From: Aurantiacibacter poecillastricola
GTDB taxonomy: Bacteria > Pseudomonadota > Alphaproteobacteria > Sphingomonadales > Sphingomonadaceae
NCBI RefSeq assembly: GCF_030730945.1
Contig: NZ_JAVAMS010000002.1
Location: 744,001-808,000 of the forward strand
Direction of reading: 5' to 3'
DNA length: 64,000 nt
Under the pieces are notes generated by a model, which was not told the origin of the DNA, searched no databases, and saw nothing but the letters and a program-made list of their open reading frames with translations. The position numbers and the translations under genes were made by a program. Within the stretch, counting starts at the first letter, position 1; each line of letters opens with the position of its first letter. Positions 20,203-29,502 of the stretch are shown here, piece after piece.

Positions 20203-20714
20203 TGCGCTTATATTTTTTCTTGATTTCCGCGGCAGCGGTGCTCGCCTCGTGTGACGACGGGCCAAGCGATGCGGAGCGAGCGGAGGTCGATCGCGCCGTG
20301 ATCGAGCAGGTGCGCGAAGCGAACGATGCCGCGCCTCCACTGGTCGAGGTGGTGCCCGATCCGCTCCTCTATCCCGACATCGAGGCGAATGACCTGTTCG
20401 GCGTGACCTGTGCCTACGCGCCGGGAACCAGCCTTGGTGCGCGCGTCATCGCGCGGGAGGCGGATGCGTTCATGAAGGTGGACGGCACCGTCATCCGCTT
20501 TGCCGCCGACCCCGGGTCGCGCGAACTGCCGGCAGGCACTCGCTCGCTCTACAACGGCCGCGAATACTCCCTCCGGCTCGAGATTGAGGACGAGGGCGAG
20601 GGGGAGCCCACCGCCGATGGCGGGGCCAAGTATTACGAAGGTACGATCCGGCTGCGGGATCGCTGGGACCGAGTGATCTACCAGGGCACCGGGGCGGTCA
20701 ACTGCGGGGCCTGA
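20202..20714 (+). CDS. Putative lipoprotein, unknown function
   Basis: A 170-residue protein. The start ATG shares a base with the mutL stop (TGATG). It begins with a signal sequence ending in a lipobox (RLYFFLISAAAVLASC), so the mature protein should start at Cys17 and be lipid-anchored. The mature part has FGVTCAYAPG and ends WDRVIYQGTGAVNCGA, with two further cysteines that could pair. No named family recognised. Its stop (TGA) directly abuts the convergent gene's stop (TCA). Confidence 0.7.
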   Translation: MRLYFFLISAAAVLASCDDGPSDAERAEVDRAVIEQVREANDAAPPLVEVVPDPLLYPDIEANDLFGVTCAYAPGTSLGARVIAREADAFMKVDGTVIRFAADPGSRELPAGTRSLYNGREYSLRLEIEDEGEGEPTADGGAKYYEGTIRLRDRWDRVIYQGTGAVNCGA

Positions 20715-21497
20715 TCAGAGCACCGCAGGTCGCACCAGCATCCAGATACCCATCGCCATCATGGCAAGGTTTTCGGTCAGTGAGACGAACCCCAGCGGCA
20801 CGTTTCCGCTGCCTCCGACGCAGGCACACTTGATCTCGCGCTTCTGGATATAAACCGCGTAGATCACGCTGGCGGCACCGATCGTACCGATGAACAGCGC
20901 GACGGGTATGGAGAGCCAAGGCAACAATCGCCCGGCCATGAGGATCGCCGCGCCCGCCTCCATGAACGGGTAGAGATAGGCGTAAGGCACCCAGCGCTTG
21001 GCAAGCAAATCGTAGCCGAGGAACATGCTGGAGAATTGCTCCACATCCTGCAGCTTGAGCATGGCCAGCATCGCCATGGAAAAGGCGACGAACCACTCTG
21101 CCGCGCGAATGGTCAGCGGCGTGCCGAATGCCCACCAACTGAGCGCCAGTGCAAGGCCGAAGGCCACTGCGAACACCGCGATGACGGGCTGGTAGCTCTT
21201 CTCGCCATCGTCGGGCAACGGATTGCCGAAATGGGCGCGCAGGGCGTCATAGCCGCCGATACGCTCATCACCGATGAAGACCTGCGGCGTGGTCTTCACA
21301 TCGTGCTTTTGCTTGAAGGCGTCGGTCTCTTCGCGCGTGGTGAGGTGATGGTCCTCTACCGAATAGCCATTCTTCTCCAGCAGCCACTTCGCCTTCAGGC
21401 CGTAGGGGCAGACATGCTTGTCCATCACCATGCGATAAAGGCGCGCAGTGTTTCCACCGCGCGCCTTGCTCTCTTGGTTATGCGTCAGATCGTTCAT
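20715..21497 (-). CDS. Glutaredoxin fused to MauE/DoxX-like membrane domain
   Basis: A 260-residue fusion. Residues about 18-95 form a glutaredoxin with the redox pair motif C30PYG and TTPQVFIGDERIGGYDAL. Residues 105-260 contain about four to five membrane helices of the MauE type, including FSSMFLGYDLLAKRW and a C224-A-C226 pair before the last helix. MauE-like partners usually supply or relay disulfide chemistry to periplasmic proteins. The fusion suggests thiol electrons cross the membrane, but that is inference. Its ATG overlaps the DUF1206 gene's stop by 4 bases. Confidence 0.8.
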   Translation of the reverse strand: MNDLTHNQESKARGGNTARLYRMVMDKHVCPYGLKAKWLLEKNGYSVEDHHLTTREETDAFKQKHDVKTTPQVFIGDERIGGYDALRAHFGNPLPDDGEKSYQPVIAVFAVAFGLALALSWWAFGTPLTIRAAEWFVAFSMAMLAMLKLQDVEQFSSMFLGYDLLAKRWVPYAYLYPFMEAGAAILMAGRLLPWLSIPVALFIGTIGAASVIYAVYIQKREIKCACVGGSGNVPLGFVSLTENLAMMAMGIWMLVRPAVL

Positions 21498-22297
21498 GCC
21501 CTGAACTTGGGTACTCCGGCGCTCTTGTCCAGTTCGGGGATGATCCGGTAGCGGGCGAGGATCAAGCTGAGCAGTCCGAAAGCAAGCAGTCCGATGGCGA
21601 CGAAGGTGAAGATCGCCCCGTCATCCGCCAGGCTGGCGACCGCGCCGCCCAGTGTCTCGACCTGCTGGCTGCCACCCGACATGAAACCCGCCTGCACCAG
21701 CGACCAGCCGATCACGACGAACACGATGGCGCGCGCGGCAAAACCGATCGCACCGAGCGTGCGCGTATGCGAGGGGGCCCGGGCGGAAATGCGGTTCATG
21801 AACTCCCCGGTGATCCCCTTCTTGGCCTGCGCGAAAGCGGCAATGAAGAAGGCGATGCCCAGAAGGCCGAGAACGATGCCGCCGAACTCCATCGACAAGA
21901 CGCCCGACGCAGCTTCCTGCGCACCGTCGCCACCCGAGCCGCCGGTTTCGCTTGTGGCGAACTTGTAGGCCGAATAGGCGAGGGCGAAGTGGCCGATGGC
22001 GCTGCCAAGGTGGCCCAGGCGCTTGCCCCAGCCTTTCGCGTCAGACCCTTCGTTCTCGATATCGAAAATCGGCGAACACAGGCGGAAGAGGCCATAGGCC
22101 GCAAGACCGACAACCATGATCCACAGGATCACGGTGCCGGCGGGGAAATCCTGGATGGCCTGGAATACGCCGTTCGTGCCTTCCGCGATCTTCTGCGCAC
22201 TGGTGAGGGCGATGATGCCCACGACGGAATAGAGGATGGCGCGGCTGAAATAGCCAACCCTTACCAGCCAGTTGAACTTCTCGGACTTGTCTACCAT
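21494..22297 (-). CDS. DUF1206 family membrane protein
   Basis: A 267-residue integral membrane protein built of three similar two-helix units, each starting with a G(Y/A)xxRAI-type motif: VGYFSRAILYSVVGIIAL, LGSAIGHFALAYSAYKF, and IGFAARAIVFVVIGWSLV. This threefold repeat is typical of DUF1206. The function is unknown. The gene precedes, and is translationally coupled to, the glutaredoxin/MauE fusion, which hints at a shared redox role. It has its own upstream region of about 150 bases with nothing recognisable. Confidence 0.8.
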   Translation of the reverse strand: MVDKSEKFNWLVRVGYFSRAILYSVVGIIALTSAQKIAEGTNGVFQAIQDFPAGTVILWIMVVGLAAYGLFRLCSPIFDIENEGSDAKGWGKRLGHLGSAIGHFALAYSAYKFATSETGGSGGDGAQEAASGVLSMEFGGIVLGLLGIAFFIAAFAQAKKGITGEFMNRISARAPSHTRTLGAIGFAARAIVFVVIGWSLVQAGFMSGGSQQVETLGGAVASLADDGAIFTFVAIGLLAFGLLSLILARYRIIPELDKSAGVPKFRA

Positions 22298-22450
22298 CCC
22301 TGAGGTCTCCTGTGAGTTGTTTCCCGAGCAACGGACGAAGGGTCAAATCGTGCCAAGCCCGCGACAAGGCGAGCCTAGGTGAAACACCTGGAACAGGTTT
22401 GCAGGGCAGCGATACGCGCGCAGCGCGGTGATGTGAAAGGGGACAGGCGC

Positions 22451-23179
22451 CTAGCGCAGGCGTTTCACGTACAGGGAGTTGTTCTCGCGCCGCTCGACCT
22501 GGAATTGTTCGATGGATTCGAACAGGTCGGACAGGCGCTTGAAGCCGTAGTTGCGCACATCGAAGCTGGAGCGGTTGCCCGCGATATTGCCCACTTCGCT
22601 CAGCGAGGCGAACCCGTTCTCATCGCGCTTGGCCGCTTTCCATGCGGTGCCCAGCAATTCGACGAGATCCTCGTCCACTTCGCCTTTCGCGGCCTTCGCC
22701 GCCGGGCGGCTGCTTTCGCCTTCGTCCGTGGCGCTCTTTATAAGGGCGTCGATATCGATGAAGCGGGTGCAGGCGCTCTTGAAGGCGGCGGGCGTCTTGC
22801 TCACGCTGCCGAAGCCGTAGACGATCAGGCCGTCCTGGCGCAGCCGGGTGACGAGCGGCGTGAAATCGCTGTCGCTGCTCATGATGCCGAAGCCATCGAC
22901 CTTGCCCTGGTAGAGAAGGTCGATCGCGTCGATCGTCATTGCCATGTCGGTAGCGTTCTTGCCCGATGTCAGGTCGAACTGCTGCTGCGGGCGGATGCCG
23001 TATTTGTGGGTGATCTTGTCCCAGTTGGCGAGGTTGTTCTTGGCGAAATTGCCATAGGCCCGCTTGATATTGACCTGCCCGAGCTCTGCCATGACGGTGA
23101 GCACAGGGTCGATACCCTTGGGCGTGGTATTGTCCGCATCGATGAGCAGGGCGATGTTCTTGAGTTCGGCTTCCGGCAT
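22451..23179 (-). CDS. NYN-domain putative ribonuclease with LOTUS/OST-HTH domain
   Basis: A 242-residue protein. Residues 8-145 form a NYN/PIN-like nuclease domain, with acidic residues in LLIDADN, TDMAMTIDAIDLL and IMSSDSDFTPLV. Residues about 165-242 form a winged-helix OST-HTH (LOTUS) domain (GFASLSEVGNIA, NYGFKRLSDLFES). This pairing is known from LabA/DUF88-type proteins and is expected to act on RNA. The gene is monocistronic between DUF1206 and rimK, and the biological target is unknown. Confidence 0.8.
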   Translation of the reverse strand: MPEAELKNIALLIDADNTTPKGIDPVLTVMAELGQVNIKRAYGNFAKNNLANWDKITHKYGIRPQQQFDLTSGKNATDMAMTIDAIDLLYQGKVDGFGIMSSDSDFTPLVTRLRQDGLIVYGFGSVSKTPAAFKSACTRFIDIDALIKSATDEGESSRPAAKAAKGEVDEDLVELLGTAWKAAKRDENGFASLSEVGNIAGNRSSFDVRNYGFKRLSDLFESIEQFQVERRENNSLYVKRLR

Positions 23180-23261
23180 GGCGCGCTACATGGCCGGGAG
23201 GGCGTGCGATGGCAAGAAAAGACCTTTCCGGGCGACCGGCGGCGCGCGAACCCTGTTCGGA

Positions 23262-24167
23262 TCAGCCTTTTCCCTTGGTCTTGGTCCTGCCCATTTTCGC
23301 GTTCTGCTCCACGAACTGGATGATGACCGTGGCAAGGTCCTTGCCCGTCGCCTTCTCGATACCCTCGATGCCGGGTGAGGAATTGACCTCCATCACCACC
23401 GGACCATGATTGGAGCGAAGCATGTCGACGCCGCACACGTTGAGGCCCATGCGCCGCGCCGCGCTGACCGCGGTCGAGCGTTCGGCCGGCGTGATCCGCG
23501 CCACCTCGGCGCTGCCGCCACGGTGGAGGTTGGAGCGGAAATCATCGCCCGCTCCCTTTCGCTTCATGGCCCCCACAACCTTCCCGCCGACGACCAGCGC
23601 GCGGATATCGGTGCCCCCGGCCTCAGCGATGAACTCCTGCACCAGGATGTTCACATTGGCGCCGCGGAAGGCCTCGATCACGGATTTGGCGCTCGTCATC
23701 GTTTCGGCCAGCACCACGCCGATCCCCTGCGTCCCCTCCAGCAGCTTGATGACCACGGGCGGCCCCTTCACTGCCTTGATGATCTCCTCGGCTGCCTTGG
23801 GATCGTTGGCATAGGCGGTGAGCGGCAGGCCGATGCCGTATTTCGCCAGGATCTGCATGCTGCGAAGCTTGTCGCGGCTGCGGCCTATCGCCACGCTTTC
23901 ATTCAGGCACCAGACGCCCTGCATCTCGAACTGGCGCAGAACGGCCAGCCCGTAATGGGTGATGGAAGCGCCGATGCGCGGAATGACCGCGTCGTAATCC
24001 GCCAGCGTCTTGCCGTTATAGGTCAGCGTGGGGCGATGGCTGGCAATGTTGACGTTGCAGCGAGTGGTATTCAGGATTTCCAGCGAGTGTCCGCGCGCCT
24101 CGGCCGCCTCCTTCAGGCGGACATGGGAGTAGAGCTGCGGGTTGCGGGCAAGCATTGCAATTCTCAT
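23262..24167 (-). CDS. rimK: Ribosomal protein S6-L-glutamate ligase RimK
   Basis: An ATP-grasp ligase adding glutamates to a protein tail, classically ribosomal protein S6. The 301-residue protein shows the RimK N-terminal domain ([20 protein letters not shown]). The ATP-grasp core follows: [36 protein letters not shown], and [14 protein letters not shown] with metal-binding Glu/Asn. The C-terminus is basic ([11 protein letters not shown]). Start overlaps the stop of the adjoining RimB-like gene by 4 bases (ATGA). Substrate in this organism is inferred. Confidence 0.9.
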   Translation of the reverse strand: MRIAMLARNPQLYSHVRLKEAAEARGHSLEILNTTRCNVNIASHRPTLTYNGKTLADYDAVIPRIGASITHYGLAVLRQFEMQGVWCLNESVAIGRSRDKLRSMQILAKYGIGLPLTAYANDPKAAEEIIKAVKGPPVVIKLLEGTQGIGVVLAETMTSAKSVIEAFRGANVNILVQEFIAEAGGTDIRALVVGGKVVGAMKRKGAGDDFRSNLHRGGSAEVARITPAERSTAVSAARRMGLNVCGVDMLRSNHGPVVMEVNSSPGIEGIEKATGKDLATVIIQFVEQNAKMGRTKTKGKG

Positions 24168-24616
24168 GATTCTCGATCTTTCGAATCGATGGCGCCCGGC
24201 GATTGCAGCCAGGATCGACTGCTATCGACAAGAAACCTGCGCCGAAGCGCCGAGCGGCCTACCAGCAAGGGAAATTTCATCACCGACCTGTCGGCCAGAC
24301 TGATTTCGGCCCTGAACTGCATTTCGCCGATCTGCAAGGTCGTCTTGATGACAAAGCGTTTCTGGGCCTCGCCATTGGAACTTGTGATGCCCCTTACGTC
24401 GACATGGATCGCCTCGCATTCATGCGTCACGCCATCCCAGTCGACGGCGAAGCGCACGTACTTGCCATCCTCGCGCATGATCTCTTCAAGCACTTCGGCA
24501 TGGAGGGACGATGTCCTCGCGCCGGTATCGATCTTGGCCGGGATGTCCGAGAGGCCGAGCGCGGGCAGACCCACCACTTCGCGCCAGCCGACGACCTTGC
24601 CGGAATAATCTTTCAT
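24164..24616 (-). CDS. RimK-associated retropepsin-like protease (RimB-type, 'ATP-dependent zinc protease' family)
   Basis: A 150-residue protein of PF05618 type. The aspartic-protease-like motif [14 protein letters not shown] is at about residues 27-40, and [16 protein letters not shown] near the C-terminus corresponds to the second conserved segment. In pseudomonads a related protein partners RimK and trims glutamate tails. Here it is directly upstream of rimK with an ATGA overlap, supporting that role. No separate rimA regulator is seen nearby. Confidence 0.8.
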   Translation of the reverse strand: MKDYSGKVVGWREVVGLPALGLSDIPAKIDTGARTSSLHAEVLEEIMREDGKYVRFAVDWDGVTHECEAIHVDVRGITSSNGEAQKRFVIKTTLQIGEMQFRAEISLADRSVMKFPLLVGRSALRRRFLVDSSRSWLQSPGAIDSKDRES

Positions 24617-24643
24617 GAATGGCCGCTCATCGAACGTCGCTGG

Positions 24644-25279
24644 TCACGCTGCGCGGAATTCGCCGCTATCCTCGTCGAGCAAGTGCAGGATACCGTCCGA
24701 GATGGCAAAATAGGCTCCGCGCAGGGCAAGCTCGCCCGCTGGCTCCTTCTCCTTGATGCAAGGGAAGGTCCGCAGGTTCGCAAGGCTTACTTTCACCGCG
24801 GCAAGCTCCATGGCCCGCTCCGCCTTGCGGCCTGTGGTGCCGAGTTCTTTCGCGATGGGTTCGCGCACATCGTCGAGCATGTCGATCCAGTTGGCAACGA
24901 AACCACCTTCGCCCAGTTCATTGCCGTGGAGGTCCTGCGTCAGCGCCGCCTGGCAACCGCCGCACATGCCGTGGCCCATGACCACCACCGTCTTGACCTT
25001 CAGGAACTGCACGGCAAATTCCAGCGCCGCGGAAACACCGTGCTGGCCGGGCGTCGTCTCGAACGGGGGCACGAGCGCGGCGACATTGCGAACCACGAAG
25101 ATCTCGCCGGGAGAAACGTCGAAGATCTGGGCCGGGTCCACCCGGCTGTCGGAACAGGCGATCACCATGACCTGGGGCGACTGGCCTTCCTTCAGCTTTT
25201 CCCATCGGTCATGCTGTTCGCGCCACTCTCCGCTGCGAAAACGGGCGTAGCCCTCTATCATCTCGTCAAAGCTTTTCAT
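24644..25279 (-). CDS. Beta-class carbonic anhydrase
   Basis: Interconverts CO2 and bicarbonate. The 211-residue protein has zinc ligands in VIACSDSRVDP (Cys with the Asp-Arg dyad) and in VVMGHGMCGGCQAAL (His and Cys). The FVVRNVAALVPPFE and GVSAALEFAVQFLKVKTV segments are typical. ATG 25279 (MKSFDEMIEGYARF) is chosen because it matches the common beta-CA N-terminus. It is divergent from lipA across about 80 bases. Confidence 0.95.
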   Translation of the reverse strand: MKSFDEMIEGYARFRSGEWREQHDRWEKLKEGQSPQVMVIACSDSRVDPAQIFDVSPGEIFVVRNVAALVPPFETTPGQHGVSAALEFAVQFLKVKTVVVMGHGMCGGCQAALTQDLHGNELGEGGFVANWIDMLDDVREPIAKELGTTGRKAERAMELAAVKVSLANLRTFPCIKEKEPAGELALRGAYFAISDGILHLLDEDSGEFRAA

Positions 25280-25362
25280 GAAACGATCGCTGCCCCGAAT
25301 TGCTCGGATTCGCAAGGGGGCAGGCTTCGTGCCGGGTTGCTAGGAGGCGGGCAGGCTCCTAA

Positions 25363-26325
25363 GTGAACCACGCAATGAACGACCTCTCCTCCGCACCCGA
25401 CCCCGAGAGCCCGCGTCCGGCTCGCCAGCGCAAGCCCGACTGGATCCGCGTCAAGGCGCCGGTCAGCAAGGGCTATCACGAGACGCGCACGATGATGCGC
25501 GAGCTCGGCCTCAATACCGTGTGCGAGGAAGCGGCCTGCCCGAATATCGGCGAGTGCTGGAGCAAGAAGCACGCGACGGTCATGATCCTTGGCGACGTGT
25601 GCACACGCGCCTGCGCCTTCTGCAACGTCAAGACCGGGATGCCCCGGCTTGTCGATCCGATGGAGCCGGAGAACACCGCCATCGCCGCTGCGAAGATGGG
25701 GCTGGAGCATATCGTCATCACCAGCGTGGACCGCGACGACCTGCCCGATGGCGGGGCGGGCCAGTTCGTGAAGGTGATCGAGGCGCTGCGGCGCGAGACG
25801 CCCGGCACCACCATCGAAATCCTCACGCCCGATTTCCGCGGCAAGATGCGCGCCGCGGTGGAAGCGATCTGCGAAGCCGGGCCCGACGTCTACAACCACA
25901 ACCTGGAAACCGTGCCGCGCCTTTATCCCACCATTAGGCCGGGGGCGCGCTATTATGCCTCGCTGCGCCTGCTGGAAGAGGTGAAGAGCCACGACCCGAT
26001 GATTTTTACCAAGTCCGGCATCATGCTCGGCCTTGGCGAGCAGCGGCTGGAAGTGCACCAGGTGATGGACGACATGCGCAGCGCCGATGTCGATTTCATC
26101 ACCATGGGCCAGTATCTCCAGCCCACACCCAAGCATGCCAAGGTGGAGGATTTCGTGACCCCGCAGGCTTTCGATGCCTTCGGGTCCATTGCGCGGGCGA
26201 AGGGCTTCCTGCAGGTCGCCTCCAGCCCGCTGACGCGCTCCAGCTATCACGCGGGCGACGATTTTGCACAAATGCGCGCTGCGCGGGAAGCGAAACTGGA
26301 GAAGCAGAAGGCGCGGAACGCCTGA
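25363..26325 (+). CDS. lipA: Lipoyl synthase
   Basis: A radical SAM enzyme inserting two sulfurs into octanoyl groups on lipoyl domains, such as those of PdhC in this window. The 320-residue protein has the auxiliary cluster [12 protein letters not shown], the SAM cluster [25 protein letters not shown], and the C-terminal [10 protein letters not shown] with its conserved Ser. The start is GTG 25363 (GCAGG 7 bases upstream) or ATG 25375. Overlaps ratA by one base (TGATG). Confidence 0.96.
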   Translation: MNHAMNDLSSAPDPESPRPARQRKPDWIRVKAPVSKGYHETRTMMRELGLNTVCEEAACPNIGECWSKKHATVMILGDVCTRACAFCNVKTGMPRLVDPMEPENTAIAAAKMGLEHIVITSVDRDDLPDGGAGQFVKVIEALRRETPGTTIEILTPDFRGKMRAAVEAICEAGPDVYNHNLETVPRLYPTIRPGARYYASLRLLEEVKSHDPMIFTKSGIMLGLGEQRLEVHQVMDDMRSADVDFITMGQYLQPTPKHAKVEDFVTPQAFDAFGSIARAKGFLQVASSPLTRSSYHAGDDFAQMRAAREAKLEKQKARNA

Positions 26326-26786
26326 TGCCCACGATCCGCGAAACCCACAAGCTGCCCTACACGGCAGAACAGATGTTCGACCTCGTCGCCGATGTCGACA
26401 AGTATCCCGAATTCCTGCCCTGGGTGGTGGCAACCCGGGTTCGTCGCGATTCCGAAACCGAGATGACCGCCGACATGCTGGTCGGCTTCAAGGCGCTTCG
26501 CGAGAAGTTCACCTCGAAAGTGGTGAAGGACCGTCCGCACACCATCAACGTGCACTACGTGGACGGACCCTTGCGCGATCTCGACAACAACTGGACCTTC
26601 CGCGACTGCGGGGAGGGATGCTGCGAGATCGATTTCCGCGTCGATTTCAGCTTCAAGAACATCATGTTCGAGACGCTGGCCGGCCAGTATATCGACCGCG
26701 CCTTCCGCAAGATGGTGACCGCGTTCGAGAAGCGCGCGGAAGAGCTCTACGGCAGCAACAGCTCCAGCGCGCAAAGCGTCGCCTGA
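26325..26786 (+). CDS. COQ10/RatA-like START-domain protein
   Basis: A 153-residue protein of the SRPBCC fold. Visible: RETHKLPYTAEQMFDLVADV, YPEFLPWVVATRV, and FKNIMFETLAGQYID. The eukaryotic COQ10 homologue binds ubiquinone. In E. coli the RatA name comes from a toxin claim that may not apply. The ATG shares one base with the lipA stop, so they are likely co-translated. The last 40 bases overlap the 3' end of the convergent pncC gene. Confidence 0.88.
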   Translation: MPTIRETHKLPYTAEQMFDLVADVDKYPEFLPWVVATRVRRDSETEMTADMLVGFKALREKFTSKVVKDRPHTINVHYVDGPLRDLDNNWTFRDCGEGCCEIDFRVDFSFKNIMFETLAGQYIDRAFRKMVTAFEKRAEELYGSNSSSAQSVA

Positions 26787-27244
26787 GCGCGCACGCCGCT
26801 GCGGCCCGTATCCTCGAACAGCCGTTCCTCGGCATCGGGCTTGTCCTGCCCGCGCTCGAGCCTCGCGAACACCACCGTGCCTACGGGCTTGGCCTCGCTG
26901 CCTCCGCCAGGGCCCGCTATGCCGCTGATGGCGACGGCGACGTCCGCATCGCTGCGCTCAAGCGCGCCGCGGGCCATGGCGTATACGCAGGCGACTGATA
27001 CGGCGCCGAACGCCTCGATGATGTCACTCTCAACGCCAAGGTCTCCCTGCTTGGCCTCGTTCGAATAGGTAACGAAAGAGCGGTCCAGCACGGCGGAGCT
27101 GCCGGGGATTTCGGTAATCGCAGCCGCCACAAGTCCGCCGGTACAACTCTCCGCCAGCGTCACCTTGCGACCGGCGGCAATGTTTTCCTCCACGACGCGG
27201 CGCGCTGCCTCTACTAGGTGGGCAGGAAGCAGGTATTCGTCCAT
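26747..27244 (-). CDS. pncC: Nicotinamide-nucleotide amidase (CinA C-terminal type)
   Basis: A 165-residue protein consisting of the CinA C-terminal domain only, expected to deamidate nicotinamide mononucleotide. Visible: VTLAESCTGGLVAAAITE with the catalytic Ser, FVTYSNEAKQGDLGV, and ISGIAGPGGGSEAKPVGTV. The ATG at 27244 shares a base with the ispDF TGA. Earlier sequence in this frame is read-through from the ispDF coding region. It overlaps the convergent ratA gene by 40 bases. Confidence 0.9.
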   Translation of the reverse strand: MDEYLLPAHLVEAARRVVEENIAAGRKVTLAESCTGGLVAAAITEIPGSSAVLDRSFVTYSNEAKQGDLGVESDIIEAFGAVSVACVYAMARGALERSDADVAVAISGIAGPGGGSEAKPVGTVVFARLERGQDKPDAEERLFEDTGRSGVRAQATLCALELLLP

Positions 27245-28407
27245 CACATCGCCACCATCGTTGCCACGGCCTGCGCGGCAATACCCTCGCCGCGCCCGGG
27301 AAAGCCGAGCCTCTCGGTCGTGGTTGCCTTCACGCTGACAGCATCCTGCGCCACGCCGAGCAGTTCGGCAAGGCGAGCGCGCATCGCGTCGCGGTGCGGG
27401 CCAATCTTGGGCGCCTCGCAAACAAGGGTAAGGTCGACGTTTCCGACCCGGTAGCCCGCCTGCGCTGCCAACTGTACGGCATGTTCGACGAACCGCGCCG
27501 ACGCTGCGCCCTTCCATTGCGGATCGCTGGGCGGGAAATGCTGCCCGATATCGCCCTTCGCCACCGCGCCAAGGATGGCATCGACCACCGCATGCAGCCC
27601 GACATCGGCATCGGAGTGCCCGGCCAACCCCTTGTCGTGCGGAACGAACACGCCGCACAGCCAAAGCTCCTCGCCAGCGGCAAGGCGGTGGACATCGTAA
27701 CCCATGCCGACGCGGACTGGAGGGGAGGGGGCGGTGTCGGTCATGAAATCCTCCGCGAATGTCAGTTTTCTAAGCCGCTCGTCACCCGCCACCAGCGCGA
27801 CCTCACCGCCTGCCGCGCGAAGCACCTGGGCGTCGTCACCGGCGTCGGCTTCACCCGTCCACGAGCGGTGCGCATCGAGGATGTCGGCGAAGCGGAAGGC
27901 TTGCGGCGTTTGCACCCGACGAAGTACCTCCCTCTCGGCCTTTGCAGTCATCATGTCGTCCTTTGCAAGCACCATGGAGTCCACCACTGGCAGCACGGGG
28001 ATTGCGCCGGGGTGGTCGGCCAGCGCTGCGACGAGCCGCTCTATGACTTGCGGCGGACAGTCGGGCCGCGCGGCGTCATGGACGAGCACGAGAGCAGGCT
28101 GATCGCCAACCAGCGCTTCGAGAGAGCGCGCCACGCTCTCCTGCCGGGTCGCCCCGCCTGTCACCAGACGCACACCCTCGATCCCTCGCAAACAGTCGCG
28201 AGCAAGAGCATCGGCACCTTCCGGGATGGCCACTGCAAACTGCTGAACGCCACCACGCACCAGCGCCTCCACTGCGGATCGCAGCACGGTAGAACCCCGC
28301 CACGGCGCGAACTGCTTTGGTATGTCCTGCCCGGCACGCAGCCCCTTGCCCGCCGCGACGATCACCGCGGCAAGGCTGCGGGCGGGGGAGGGGGGCGCAG
28401 CGTCCAT
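27244..28407 (-). CDS. ispDF: Bifunctional IspD/IspF
   Basis: Two MEP-pathway enzymes fused: 2-C-methyl-D-erythritol 4-phosphate cytidylyltransferase, then 2-C-methyl-D-erythritol 2,4-cyclodiphosphate synthase, for isoprenoid precursor synthesis. The IspD half has [19 protein letters not shown] and [12 protein letters not shown]. The IspF half has [19 protein letters not shown] with zinc Asp/His and [19 protein letters not shown], then [14 protein letters not shown]. 387 residues from the ATG at 28407. Such a fusion is common in alphaproteobacteria. Confidence 0.94.
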   Translation of the reverse strand: MDAAPPSPARSLAAVIVAAGKGLRAGQDIPKQFAPWRGSTVLRSAVEALVRGGVQQFAVAIPEGADALARDCLRGIEGVRLVTGGATRQESVARSLEALVGDQPALVLVHDAARPDCPPQVIERLVAALADHPGAIPVLPVVDSMVLAKDDMMTAKAEREVLRRVQTPQAFRFADILDAHRSWTGEADAGDDAQVLRAAGGEVALVAGDERLRKLTFAEDFMTDTAPSPPVRVGMGYDVHRLAAGEELWLCGVFVPHDKGLAGHSDADVGLHAVVDAILGAVAKGDIGQHFPPSDPQWKGAASARFVEHAVQLAAQAGYRVGNVDLTLVCEAPKIGPHRDAMRARLAELLGVAQDAVSVKATTTERLGFPGRGEGIAAQAVATMVAM

Positions 28408-28482
28408 GAGTGCTCCGCGCGCTAGCGGCTTGAGCCGTGCCTCGCAATCCACTATGCGCCTGCCTATATTTTAGGCACCAAT

Positions 28483-29502
28483 ATGACTTCTTCAGTTCCC
28501 ACCCCTCCCGCCATCGCGCCCATCCAGATCGGTCCTGTAGCCATCGAGAGCCCCGTCGTGCTCGCGCCGATGACGGGCGTTACCGACCTGCCGTTCCGCA
28601 CCCTGGTGCGCCGCTATGGCTCCGGTCTCAACGTGACCGAGATGATCGCCAGCGAGGCCGCAATCCGCGAGACGCGCATCTCGAAGCAGAAGGCCGAGTG
28701 GCACCCCACAGAGGAGCCTGTCTCCATGCAGCTCGTCGGTTGCGATCCTGCCTCGATGGCAGAGGCGGCGAAGCTGCAGGAGGACCAGGGCGCGGCCATT
28801 ATCGACATCAACTTCGGTTGCCCGGTGCGCAAGGTTGTCGGCCAGCTGGCAGGCAGTGCGCTGATGCGCGAGGTCGGGCTCGCGACGAAGCTGATGGAAG
28901 CCACGGTGAAGGCCGTTTCGGTGCCCGTCACTGTGAAAATGCGCATGGGATGGGATCATGCCAGCCTCAACGCGCCCGAACTCAGCCGCATCGCGGAAGA
29001 TCTGGGCGTGAAGATGATCACGGTCCACGGCCGCACGCGCAACCAGATGTACAAGGGCCATGCCGACTGGTCGTTCATCCGCAAGGTCAAGGAGGCGGTA
29101 TCGATCCCGGTCATCGTCAACGGCGATATCTGCTCGATAGATGACGCCGCCACCGCGCTGAAGCAGTCGGGCGCGGACGGGCTGATGATCGGACGCGGTG
29201 CTTATGGCAAGCCGTGGCTGCTGGGCCAGGTCATGCACTGGTGGCGCACGGGAGAGGCGCTGGAAAGCCCCTCATTCGACGAGCAGTACGACACCGTGAC
29301 CGAGCACTACGACGCCATGCTGGAACATTACGGCACCGATGTTGGCGTGAAGATCGCGCGCAAGCATCTCGGCTGGTATACCAAGGGGATGCACGGCAGT
29401 GCCGACTTCCGCAATTCGGTGAATGTCATCAACGACCCGGCGCAGGTGAAGGGTGAGCTCAAGCGCTTCTACGAACCTTTCCTGAGGCGCCGCGCGGCGT
29501 GA
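28483..29502 (+). CDS. dusB: tRNA-dihydrouridine synthase B
   Basis: An FMN enzyme reducing uridine in the tRNA D-loop. The 339-residue TIM barrel shows [38 protein letters not shown] with the active Cys, [17 protein letters not shown], and [15 protein letters not shown]. It is the leading gene of the plus-strand dusB-ntrB-ntrC-ntrY-ntrX-hfq-hflX series, a conserved alphaproteobacterial order. Its stop overlaps the ntrB GTG start by 4 bases (GTGA). Confidence 0.96.
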   Translation: MTSSVPTPPAIAPIQIGPVAIESPVVLAPMTGVTDLPFRTLVRRYGSGLNVTEMIASEAAIRETRISKQKAEWHPTEEPVSMQLVGCDPASMAEAAKLQEDQGAAIIDINFGCPVRKVVGQLAGSALMREVGLATKLMEATVKAVSVPVTVKMRMGWDHASLNAPELSRIAEDLGVKMITVHGRTRNQMYKGHADWSFIRKVKEAVSIPVIVNGDICSIDDAATALKQSGADGLMIGRGAYGKPWLLGQVMHWWRTGEALESPSFDEQYDTVTEHYDAMLEHYGTDVGVKIARKHLGWYTKGMHGSADFRNSVNVINDPAQVKGELKRFYEPFLRRRAA

